A stretch of 64,000 bases of DNA from Ilyonectria destructans (taxonomy: Eukaryota > Ascomycota > Sordariomycetes > Hypocreales > Nectriaceae): positions 3,720,001-3,784,000 of the forward strand of contig JAHEWK010000002.1 in NCBI GenBank assembly GCA_020740775.1, in the 5' to 3' direction. The number at the start of each line of letters is the position of its first letter. Within the stretch, counting starts at the first letter, position 1. Both the position numbers and the translations under genes were made by a program. Below, in pieces: positions 54,387 to 64,000 of this stretch. The notes beneath the pieces are model-generated. The model was not told the origin of the DNA, did no database searches, and saw nothing but the letters and a program-made list of their open reading frames with translations.

Positions 54387-57300
54387 ATGCCCTCTGCCAC
54401 CATAGCGACTCCCATCACCATCTCGAGTCCCCTAGACATGACTGCCATGAACCCAACAATAACAGAGCACGATTTCCGCTTCCCGCGAAGGCCAGACGCA
54501 TGGCTCGCCGGGAACGGGAACCCCAACGGCCACATGCATTCGGTTCAGCGCACCCACGCGGGCGCACCCAGCGCCCGCGATATCTTCAATGACCTCAATG
54601 CCGACACCTCCAAAACATACTCGGCCGCCAACGACAGCCTTCTCGGCTCCCCTCTTTTCCCTTCGCTCGAGGACGATAGCGCCCATGCCGACCAGAGCAT
54701 TGACAAGATGCAGCAGGACGATCCTCTCGCCACCCAGGTCTGGAAATTCTTCACCAAAACCAAGTTGCAGCTGCCGAACCAGCATCGCATGGAGAATCTG
54801 ACTTGGCGCATGATGGCCCTCAACATGCGCAAGCAGAAGCAGCAGAAGCAGCTCGAGGAGGAGGAGGAGCGGAAGAAGAGAAACAGCGAAGCCAACAATA
54901 GGTATAGTCCCCCAGCTTCTTATCCTCACATGTCATTCGTGCTCTCGTCGCTCGCGTGCAAATCCATCAACCATGACGTGCTGACATGGGCCCTCCCAGG
55001 CTCGGCCGCTCCATGATGCAAAACGCCCCCAGCGGCATCGCCCAGCTGCGAAAGTCGTCGGAGAACAACATGTCCCAGTCGGACGCCATGAATCTCGACG
55101 ACTTCATCTTTTCCGACAGCGCTGCGACGCCTATCAACTTCCCTTCACCGCAGGCGCCCGAGAGGCCCGACGACAAGTCGGCTCATTCCATGGCCATTCC
55201 TATCAAATCCCGCAAGGAGTTGTCGCACCACTTCGTCCCTCAGTCCGTCCCCGTCCCAGCGCATCACCATCATGCTCAGGGTAATGAGTTTGACTATGTC
55301 AATCGCCATCTTCGCAAGACGAGCATTGACGACCGCCGGGTAAGTGATTCTCTCACCAGCCGGTTTTCGGGGTCGGTTTGGTTGGCTGGATTTTCCAGTT
55401 CCCCTCCGCCCACCCCGTCAATCCGCCGGCTTCGGCATGCGAATGAGGATAATTACTGACTCTGAGATCAACAGACTCGAAAGCGCCCTGCTAACTTTTC
55501 CCCTCATGTTCCTGCCGTCAACAGCAGCTCCGCGGCTCAGAACGACATTGAACTTGACTCTGAACTCCATGACTACTCCTTGGACAACTCCCATCCCACC
55601 AACATGGCACAGCCGCCTACCCAGATGGGCGGTGTTCCCTTCGGCCTCGACACCTTCATGGAGAATGACCCCATCGTCAACTCTGCAGGCCCTTTCCACC
55701 AGAACTTCTCTTTCTCTCCATCTACCTCTCCCATGATACCCAACGGCCCCTTCTCCAACATGTACCATAACTCATCCGTCCAATCCTCATCTCTCAACAA
55801 CGTCGATCTGTACTCACCGCCAGGATCCGCCTATCCGTCGACCGCCACCACCCCCCACCCTCTACCGGAGCAGGAGGGATACTACTTTGGATCGCAGGAT
55901 GCGCGATCGCAACGGCCCCAGGGCTTCCAGCCTGGGCCTCAGAGCATGGGCAATATGATGGGCCAGCAGTTCATGTACAATGGTGCGAACGGCAGCAACA
56001 CCAACGGTAACCCCATGTTCTCCGCCCCAGGGACGGGCTCCGAATCCATCTCAGCCTACAGCAATGCGCCCGGCTCATTTGCACATATCGACCCATCTCA
56101 AGTATTCCAGCACGACCAGCAAGTCACCTCTCCTGACATGCAAATGCAGCAGGACAACATGTTTTCCTTCGGTGGCGACTCCGATGACGAGGATAATAAC
56201 GCTTTTGCTGATCGGAATATGGCCATGCACAAGGATCTCTCGTCGTCCCTCGATGAGTCCGGAGCTCTAGGCTGGGATGCATCACTACCAGGGCAGTTCA
56301 GCACACAAGCCGCTCGCTTTCCAGGCGGACCGACCAGAAAGCAAGTCATGATTGGGGGAACCACCACCGACTACGTCGATGCCAATGGAGAGTGGGATTC
56401 AAATGGACTGGCGAGGTCGCAGTCTCAATCATTCCGGCCTGGCAACCAGAGGAGAGGATCTAAGCTTACGAGAAACGCCTCCACCCCGTCCCATCTCACA
56501 GGTAAGCAGAATGGATTTGAGCAACTTGCTCAATCCATGCCCATGTCACCGGTGGGTGATGGAAACGGGACCATGTCTGGATTCTCCTCCGTGGCACCCA
56601 GTCGACCGTCGTCTCCCCCAGGCTCCAAGCATGGCTCCACAACCAACCTGCAAGCAGCCGCGGGCAATGCCACTGACGGGAACACTCCTACCACGTGTAC
56701 GAACTGTTTCACTCAGACGACTCCTCTTTGGAGACGGAACCCTGAGGGTCAGCCGTTGTGCAACGCATGTGGCTTGTTCTTGAAGTTGCACGGCGTCGTT
56801 CGACCGTTGAGTTTGAAGACAGACGTCATCAAGAAGAGAAACCGGGGCTCTGGATCAAACTTGCCTGTGGGAGGAACAAGCACCAGGTCCAAGAAGAACG
56901 CGAGCGCCGCGGCCTCACGCAAAAACTCTTCACTTTCGATGTCGACAACTGCCAACAGCAGTAAAACCAACAGCATCAGCCAGCCCCCCAAGGTCACAAC
57001 TCCACCTGCCTCCAACCGGGCTTCAAGCATTAAGGACGTCGATAGTCCTTCCAGTGGTCCTACATCGGGAGGCAATACCGCCGGAAGCACTCCAAACAGC
57101 CATTTTGGAGGCTCTGGCTCCTCTGCCGGTGCAGTGGGAGGCAAGGGTGTGGTGCCGATTGCTGCCGCTCCCCCAAAGACGAGCCCCGGGCCGGGAGCAT
57201 CTTCTAGTTCAAGGCCAGCCACCGTGTCCTCAAAACGACAGCGTCGGCATAGCAAGAGCATCACTGCCGATGCCCCGATCAGCATGGACATTGACAGTCC

Positions 57301-57520
57301 TGAATCTACGGGATCTAACGAAGCAGCCCGGCCAATGGGTTCCTCCGCTGGCCTCTCTGGATTGCCCGGCGGCATGTCATCGAGTGGTTTTGGCATGAAC
57401 CAGCGTACTCCTATGGGCTCAGGCATGATCAGCATGTCTGGCAGCCAGACCAACATGTTGAACGGAGTGGGCGGCTCGGCTGGGCCCCAAGAATGGGAAT
57501 GGCTGACGATGAGTCTGTGA
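54387..57520 (+). CDS. areA: Global nitrogen regulator, GATA factor AreA/NIT2
   Basis: Nuclear transcription factor that activates genes for secondary nitrogen sources at HGATAR sites when ammonium or glutamine is scarce (known for AreA, NIT2, Nrr1). Three exons, 54387-54901, 55000-55339 and 55475-57520, splice in frame to 966 aa, a usual length. Visible parts: [11 protein letters not shown] near residue 35; the conserved AreA block [20 protein letters not shown] (about residue 111) followed by [27 protein letters not shown]; and [14 protein letters not shown]. The GATA finger is C-x2-C-x17-C-x2-C ([18 protein letters not shown], then [20 protein letters not shown]) at about residues 693-717. 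The last nine residues, EWEWLTMSL, are the conserved C-terminus that the repressor Nmr/NmrA binds. Nothing is truncated. The start is the first ATG in the spliced frame. Also named nit-2 or nrr1 in other fungi. Confidence 0.96.
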
Positions 57521-59537
57521 TGCGACCACAGGCGGTACTCTACATCACCCCCACACTGATAGGGGAGGTTAATATGTGTTGGAAGTTTCAGCATTCCGGA
57601 TTCCTTATGGGTCATGTCAGGGCTGGATTTCCTGGCGAAGGCTTGCCTTTCTTTTCCGACACCAACACAGTCACGACATGACGAATCTAACCAATATTTT
57701 GGGATGGCGTTTTAGGAGAACGCGGGGATGTTTCATTTGCGTTGGTTCTCACGCGAGAACTTGATACCTCACACGGGATATATGGCAATATATGGCAGAC
57801 TGTTTCTGTCGATTTACGGATCACTGAGGCCTGTCACATCATACATTCATGTCTTGGAGTGTCAAAAAAAGCGACGAGCATATCCTGGGATGACGACGAT
57901 TCCCGCGCTGACGAGTCGAGTATGAACAATATGACACGCGGGATTTGTCACGGTTCAACCATAATGACTTGTTGGGAATGCACGGCCAATATGGCGCATG
58001 GGACATGAGATGTGACTGGCAGGAACACATTTGGGATTATTCTTGTTTTGGGAATTACTATAGAGAGTGGACAGGGGATCGTCGACGACTCGGTTTTTTT
58101 TTACGCGCATACTCAGGGCGGGTGCAAATACCCTTATTTTTTACGATAGATTACACACACCCCCGCGCGCATTCGAGACGTCGATACACTTTTCACGTTC
58201 GCTGATGGATGGATCCTGGAGGTTCGGTCTATGATACAATCCGTACCGATATCAAGGATTTTTTATTTGGCTCTCACTGGTCTTTTATTGCAGGGTGTGG
58301 CCTTGGGGGTGGTTATGTCTTTTTTCTGCTTTTTGGCTTGGACGATATCCCACGAATGATTGCATATGGAGGAGGAGAAGAGAATCAGCTAGATTGGCGA
58401 GAGGAGTGAGGAGTGGTTTCTGCTTCACTGCTGTGCATCTTGGGTCTTGGTTTCTGTTCTTGCTGGCTCGCTCGATTATGAAGATGAGGTTGCAGAGCGA
58501 AGTGATGGCGAATGGTTGGCTTTTTTGCAATGGATGCGACAGCAGCGGGCTGGGATCGTCCTTTTTAATAGAGATGCCTTAAGAGATACCTTTTTTCTTT
58601 GAGTGTAATTATCCGCACAACCATAAAATGCTCAAGTGCACATATAACATTTATCCCATGATATTTCGGCTATTGTCTTGATATGTTCCCTCCCTTGCTA
58701 TGAAATTGGCCAGCGATGAGAGAAGACGATCCAAACATAGCCCATTGATTTGATAGCTCTTATTGAAAAGAATACCCCGTGACCTATTGGTTTTCCAACC
58801 GAAGTAATGGAGGAATTGAGTTGACGTTTACAGCTGAAGTTAGCGACACCGCCATCACGCTAAACAGAGCAAGCGTAGATATGTGGGCAGAGCGGACGTG
58901 TCCTCCTATCCTATCCCGGACTTGCTCTTCACGTCTTGGCGTTTGGGTTATGGCAAGTAGCAATACTACTCTCCCTTTGTCACGGATGTGTCCGTTGCAA
59001 GTGTGTTGTCATATTTTGAGATTCTTATCGTGAGACCTACCTTACAGCGATATCGGGTATCACAGGTGCATACGAATATTTTGGAGAGAATCCTTTCGGA
59101 AAACCTTATCATTATAGCATTTCTACCTATCTCTTTTGTTTACCCTTCGAACAGCGGATTCGGACAGCCCAGATACATATCCTCTTCGGCCATTATACCC
59201 GAAGCCTGGCCGCGTCAACTCATGCACGCGCAGACTCCCTTCCCTCCGGGACTCATCCATTCCCGGTCCCGTTGAACTCCATTCGTCCAGCTAAAACAAA
59301 GCAAAGTGGTGATGAGACATGCGGCGGGAAAACGTCACATGATGATGATACAGAAACGCCGTGAAACAAATGGTAAAGAAAAAAAGAAAAGAAAGGGCCA
59401 GTCAACCTGCAGGCCATCCATCGTCATCATCCATCCTGCCATACACCCGATTCATCATCTTCTCGTAGTTAGAATAGAGCCCTTCCGCGGCTCACAAACC
59501 CCCGCCAGTCCAGTTTCCTGGGACTTGACTGCTCGCT
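57521..59537. other. 3' flank of the nitrogen regulator; no gene seen
   Basis: About 2 kb between convergent genes. Contains T-rich runs (ttttttttt near 58095; tttttt near 58135 and 58590) and many stops. In A. nidulans the areA 3' UTR controls mRNA stability by nitrogen state, so part of this may be a functional UTR; no element could be recognised by eye. Confidence 0.45.
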
Positions 59538-61637
59538 CTAGAGCATTGTCCCAAACGTGTCATCTGTAGGGATGCGCTTCCGTGGGCTGCCGCCTTCCTC
59601 GGTGGCTGGCTTGCGATGCCGGAAGGTGAAACCAACGAAGAGACTCTTGCTCATCGGGTCATCACGCTCGGCCATGGTCTCGAGGGCCTGCTGCTTGTCG
59701 TGGACCTCCTTGTACTTGGCCATGTCAGCTTCGTTGCTGAAATCGTCAAAGTACCCAGCGTCCGTCTCTGAGTCCAGCTCGGGGACAAAGGGTGCTCGGG
59801 TCTGGCGAAGAGTCTCCCAATCGACTTCGGCGAAGTAGTGATGGTCGTAGATATCCTTAATGTTGGAGAATCGTCGCGTTTTGGAGTTGATGCATCTGGC
59901 ATTGGTCAGTAAACGAAACGACTGTGTCCACAATGGAATATGAGACTATACTTACGTGCAAATGAAGTTCCAGGTTCGGTTGCTCAGGAAGTAGTTGGGA
60001 TCTTCCCACACGGGTCTCTTCAACACCTCCTTCCAGTGCTTCAGATTGCGCCATGTCTCATCGGGGGTGGCGCCCGCAAATGGAGGGAAACCGGTGAGAG
60101 CCTCGAACAACATGCATCCCAAGCTCCAGTAATCAACAGTAAAGTCGTATTCCTCCCCTCTAAGGACCTCGGGGGCCATGTAGTCAGGAGAGCCCACAAT
60201 CGACTTCGCATAGTTGACGTCCTGGTCACGCATGGTTCGGTAGCTCTCTCGTCGCTCAGCGACAGTTCGCTGATCGATAGGCTTGCCGAATGGAACAGCC
60301 GTCTCGGAGGCCTTCTCCAACTTGACGCGCATGGATTCGATTCTTGAGGGGGCCAGCATACCAGCAGCCAGACCAAAATCCGTGAGCTTGACGTGACCTG
60401 TCGAATCGACGAGGAAGTTTTCAGGCTTGAGATCGCGGTGGATGTAACCCAACTGGTGCAGAGCATCGACTGCACAGAACATTTCGGCGATGTAGAAACG
60501 AGCATGGCGGTTGGACAGCACACCGGTATTGTTAAGCAAGGTGCGGAAGTCACCACCTGGCACATACTCCATCGCAAGATAAATGCTCTTCTCATCCTGG
60601 AAAGAGTAGAGCAACCGAACAAGCCACTCACTCTGGGCGGTCGTAAGAATATCTCGCTCAGTCAAGACGTGTCGAACCTCGTCCAATTTGAAGAGCAGCT
60701 TCTTGCTCATGACCTTGAGTGCACATACTTCACGTGTGTCCTTCTTCTGAGCGAGAAAGACCTGGCCGTAGCCACCTTGTCCGACCTGGGTCAAGATCTG
60801 GAAGTCGCCTTGGCGGAGCCGGACTCGTCGCTTCCGAAGGTTGGCACGCTCTCGGCCAGTGTACTTGGACCACATTTGGTTGTGAGTCTGCTCATCGGTC
60901 TCGGGGGGGTCGGGGTACTCGGACTTGAAGGCGGCTAGTCGATTCTGTCGGGAGCCAACGTATGTAAGAAGATCGAAGTAGTAATCCAGGAAATCTGTGA
61001 GGTGTTAGAGAGCTAATCTGACTTTGGTGTCTGTGTTTCAAAACGTACAGAGCTGTGTAACGTTGACCATGCGGCGAACGTTGGGCTTCTGGAGGATCTC
61101 GCGCTCCTCGGCGGTCAGGCCTCGAGAAGTGTTAAACCTCTTGGCGGCGGGAGTCGTTGGTCGATCCTTGTGCTCATAGAGCTGTTGGCGGGAGAGGGCA
61201 GCATGGCTATGTTGATGAGGCGACTCTGGGGCAGGCATACGGCCTGCGGGTGGGGTGTTCTCCTGGCCCTGCTTCTTCAAAGGGCTGCTGGACTTGGTCT
61301 TGTGAATGACGCTATCGTCGACATTGACGCTCGATTCATCCAGGGGCTGGGCGTTGCTCTTGCCAGGGGAGAGCGGGGCGACGAGGCTCTGGGGACGGCC
61401 CAGCTTGACAGGGGCCTCGATGCTGGGGGTGTTGAGAGACATGGCCTGGTCAAAGGCATTGGGGAGGTCGTGGGCGCCCGGGGGTATTGTCTTCTTGCTG
61501 GGGCTTCCCTGGGGAGTGCTGGTGGGGTTGACGAAGTTGTCAGCCTTGGTGGGCGTCCCGGGGCGGGGGATGGGCATCGCCTCAGCGGCGCCCTTGTCCT
61601 TCCCGCCGGGGAAGAAGTTGGACATGAAGCTCGCCAT
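59538..61637 (-). CDS. dbf-2: NDR-family kinase DBF-2 / SidB (septation and mitotic exit)
   Basis: AGC/NDR Ser/Thr kinase that acts with a MOB1 partner at the end of the septation-initiation/mitotic-exit pathway to drive septum formation (known for Dbf2, Sid2, SidB). Three exons, 61637-61049, 60994-59956 and 59895-59538, give 661 aa. A polar tail of about 180 residues has several Ser/Thr-Pro sites. The Mob-binding helical region spans GLTAEEREILQKPNVRRMVN to RRVRLRQGDF. The kinase domain starts near residue 260 with VGQGGYGQVFLA and has HRDLKPENFLVD, DFGLAAG, the long NDR insert, and GSPDYMAPEVLRGEEYDFTV. The C-terminal hydrophobic motif is LFVGFTFRHR with its Thr. WRNLKHWKEVL and GFPPFAGATPDETW favour DBF2/SidB over COT1/ORB6. 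All introns are canonical. Length is normal. Confidence 0.95.
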
Positions 61638-62504
61638 TGTTTATGTTGCACGTCGTCGGGTCGGACAAGTGGGACGAGCGGTGGCGAAGTGAGGGTGATG
61701 GTGATGGTGATGGTGATGAGGGGATGAGGTAACTCGGAATCTCGGATGTTTATCTTGGTGGGTTGGGCAGCAGGCGGTCAGATAACGAGGTCCGTGGTCG
61801 ACGATCAACAGATCAACAGACAGCGGCGAAAGACGAAGAGAAGATAAGGAGAGACGTGACAAAAGGAGCTTTCGTCCTCGACGAGGCCTGCGAGGCGATG
61901 GGGGAAAAGATGGATGAAGATCCAAGCTGTGGTCGCGGATGCAGCAGGTGCAGGTACAAGTGCGGCGCTGCGCTCCCCTCGTTGCTTTGGTACCTGGATC
62001 GATGAGGAATGTCATTGGTGGGCGGGGTGAAGAATCAACATGGTTGCAGCAGCAACAATCGACGTCTCTAACAATGGTGGGGTTGATTTACCCGAGAATC
62101 TGCCGGTCGAGTCTCACCTCACCCTAGAGCGAGATTGGGAAGCAACATTTATTTCCTCTCATTCCAGTCAACGTCACAAGGGCGGTTTACGACAAATCGC
62201 CTGTTTCGCACAACTCTGAGTTGTTTTGTTGTGATATAAGGTTGGTTCAATTGATGTACAAGGCGCGATTCCAAGGATCCGGATGGGTTGACAAAATGTT
62301 GGTCCCCAAAGTGAAGCCTGCGGTCATGTGACTAGCCTAGTTAGGAAAGGCGCAAGAAACCTTGGCAAATCATTTACATGCTGCATTCTGTTGCAGACAA
62401 CCACCCATCCCCACGGCGTCCATATTGATCCCAGCCAACGCCTTACTTACTCACAACCAGGAGGTCTTCAATAGAGTAGAAATAGCCCAAAAAAATAGAA
62501 GTGA
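61638..62504. other. Promoter region of the DBF-2 gene
   Basis: No gene seen. Four head-to-tail copies of ggtgat lie at 61694-61717 in the probable 5' leader of the kinase. The region up to about 62080 is rich in GA/CGA. Confidence 0.5.
62489..62495 (-). terminator. Pol III terminator of tRNA-Arg
   Basis: A run of seven T on the minus strand, nine bases past the tRNA 3' end, which is the usual RNA polymerase III stop signal. Confidence 0.85.
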
Positions 62505-62576
62505 ACTCTCGGAGGGACTTGAACCCCCAATCCTCCGAGTAGAAATCGGATGCCCTAACCATTAGGCCACGAGAGC
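62505..62576 (-). tRNA. tRNA-Arg (anticodon TCT)
   Basis: A 72-nt intronless cloverleaf. The acceptor GCTCTCG pairs with CGAGAGT (first pair G-U). The D arm holds GGCCTAATGGTTAGGGC (A box). The anticodon stem TCCGA/TCGGA closes the loop TTTCTAC, giving anticodon TCT for AGA codons. The variable loop is GGATT. The T arm GGGGG-TTCAAGT-CCCTC contains the B box. CCA is not encoded, as expected in eukaryotes. Confidence 0.96.
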
Positions 62577-63527
62577 TGATGAGATGATCAGACAGCTCAA
62601 ATCTAAGGATGAGTACTGTCTGGCTTTTCGTGATCCTAAGGGCCTGATTTCGCATCCTCTGCGTTATAATCCGCTAAAGTCCACTTCTAACAACGGAAAT
62701 ACTCAATGAAGCACAGCGTGCTACCAAACATGCCATTCCTCAAACAGCCCCTCACTTAATACTCTATCGCCGTGTTAGAGTCTGCCGGGACTATAAGCGA
62801 GCGGAATTTGAAGGAATCCAATGAACAAACTAGGTCGAGGAGGACCTACAATAGCAAAGGAAATGAACAATCCGAAACATCAGCTCCGAATCACCTCTGC
62901 TGGAACCGGTATCACTTACAGGAGGTGTCAGATCCCAACAGCATGTTCGTCTTGCTAAAGAATGCTTATGCATTCTGAAACACTCCATTTTGGCAATTGG
63001 CACAGCGGCATGCCTCCTGACGTAAATAAACTAACCTCACCAGTTGCTTGATCTTGGTTTCAAGTTGGCGACAAAATATGTGCGTGGCTTCAACCCACTT
63101 ACCACTTACTCCATCTTTGTTGAGATACTATTCTGTTACTCGGACGTAACGATATGCCATTTTGACCTTTGGGTGCTTGTAGCATTTCGAGGCGGACGTA
63201 CCCAGAAGCATGATACATCAGCCTCTCTGATGCACCAAAGCCCTGAGTCAGACTCAGTAAGACATACGGGATTGTCTACTTCAACGGAGTGTTATTTTCC
63301 CTCTTCTTCAAGTATGCATCAAATTGCCCCATAGTTGTTTCGACAAATTGCTCAATCCCCTTCCCGTGTGATATCTTATGCCACTTCCTTCGTCTAATTA
63401 GCGCCCTCCAATAGACATCAGCATCGGTGTTCACATAATTTGACCAGAAGCGACCGCGAAGTTACGAGTTAGCGGGTAAACAAAAGGGAGGCTGTCCTTC
63501 ATTGAATAGCTGCCATATCATTTTGTA
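62577..63527. other. Intergenic, no gene seen
   Basis: Short frames only. The region lies between the tRNA and a broken phosphotransferase piece, with AT-rich, stop-rich composition like other decayed parts of the window. Confidence 0.45.
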
Positions 63528-63793
63528 CTACTCGATTTCGTGAATGAGAGGATCCATCTGATCTTCAAGTAGCTCCTCGGCGCGGCGCTCATCGCGCTCG
63601 ACCCAGCAGTGCGGCGACGCCACCAGCAAGCCAAGGCCCGACATGCAGATACTGAGCAGACATTGTGTTGGTGAACTCCAAGTCAAACACCGTAGGGATA
63701 CAGAGTGGCTTGTGGTCGGCGAGCATGCTGAGGGGACCAAAGTCGTCACTGAAGCGGCTGAAAGAGTGATCGCTGTCGCCAATTTAGTGCGTC
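63528..63793 (-). pseudogene. Broken APH-type phosphotransferase fragment
   Basis: The minus strand carries the C-lobe of an APH-fold protein in pieces. One frame reads FSDDFGPLSMLADHKPLC, then PTVFDLEFTNTMSAQYL, then GPWL: the expected catalytic H-D-D-x-G-P and D-x-E-F-T-N region. The His before the Asp-Asp is Arg-Phe-Ser here, and the usual Asn is Ser. Within the next few codons the family-like continuation (WVERDERRAEELLEDQMDPL) is in another frame, so a frameshift separates them. It ends at TAG 63528. Upstream DNA to the window edge has only scattered resemblance (LKYLPTHTVIPV). It is not similar enough at DNA level to the intact APH gene at 28338 to be a recent copy. Confidence 0.6.
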
Positions 63794-64000
63794 AGACCTA
63801 ACTGTGTGAGGCGGCGGTGAACAGGAAACCTCCGACGGTTCTCATACTTGGTCTGACAGATGTTCCGTTGAGGCCAAGAGCTGCAGCATCAGACAGGAAT
63901 TACGGTATGCGTAGGAAGGTACTTGAGCATGGACTTCGTGGATGCGTTTGCCTTGGCGATTTTCCGAACAAGCTAACCGAGAGCGATCAGGCCCTGTTAA

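Overview
The window is nuclear DNA of a filamentous ascomycete (Pezizomycotina). Short introns (about 45-60 bp) carry GTRNGY-type donors and CTAAC branch sites. The coding regions are GC-rich at third positions. Diagnostic genes are an AreA/NIT2 nitrogen regulator, a DBF-2/SidB kinase, CENP-O, fungal P450 and MFS families, and a repetitive GPI-anchored wall protein. The sequence feel is Sordariomycete, most likely Hypocreales; the order is an inference, and no rDNA or mitochondrial marker is present to test it.

Layout. 0-4.4 kb: a left-truncated MFS transporter and a seven-exon cytochrome P450, both on the minus strand. 4.4-12.7 kb: a long stretch in which I find no gene. 12.7-19.1 kb: the Yae1 adaptor of cytosolic Fe-S assembly, a secreted GPI-anchored repeat protein, kinetochore CENP-O, and a divergent casein-kinase-1 paralogue. 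19.4-24.1 kb: two tandem paralogues of a fungal-specific family (DUF7924-like), one with a 15-bp acidic minisatellite, separated by a diverged tandem duplication. 25.5-38.0 kb: a housekeeping block with an acetyl-CoA transporter (SLC33A1 type), an APH-fold phosphotransferase, an acyl-protein thioesterase-like hydrolase, phosphopantothenate-cysteine ligase, a TPR protein, a monocarboxylate-type MFS transporter and the splicing factor WBP11. 38-45 kb: a decayed island of interrupted reading frames, duplications and start-less exon-like pieces. 45-46 kb: a single-pass membrane protein with a proline-rich tail. 46-54 kb: a second long gene-free stretch, leading into the nitrogen regulator at 54.4-57.5 kb. 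59.5-61.6 kb: the DBF-2 kinase. 62.5 kb: tRNA-Arg(TCT). The right edge holds a broken APH-type phosphotransferase.

These are mostly independent fungal genes, not one pathway. Two share a theme: CoA biosynthesis (phosphopantothenate-cysteine ligase) and acetyl-CoA transport. The best candidates for undescribed biology are the tandem DUF7924-like pair, which lies head-to-head with an atypical CK1 kinase; the C-terminal Leu-Asp-Trp on Yae1; and the hairpin-bearing direct repeats near 27.6-28.0 kb.
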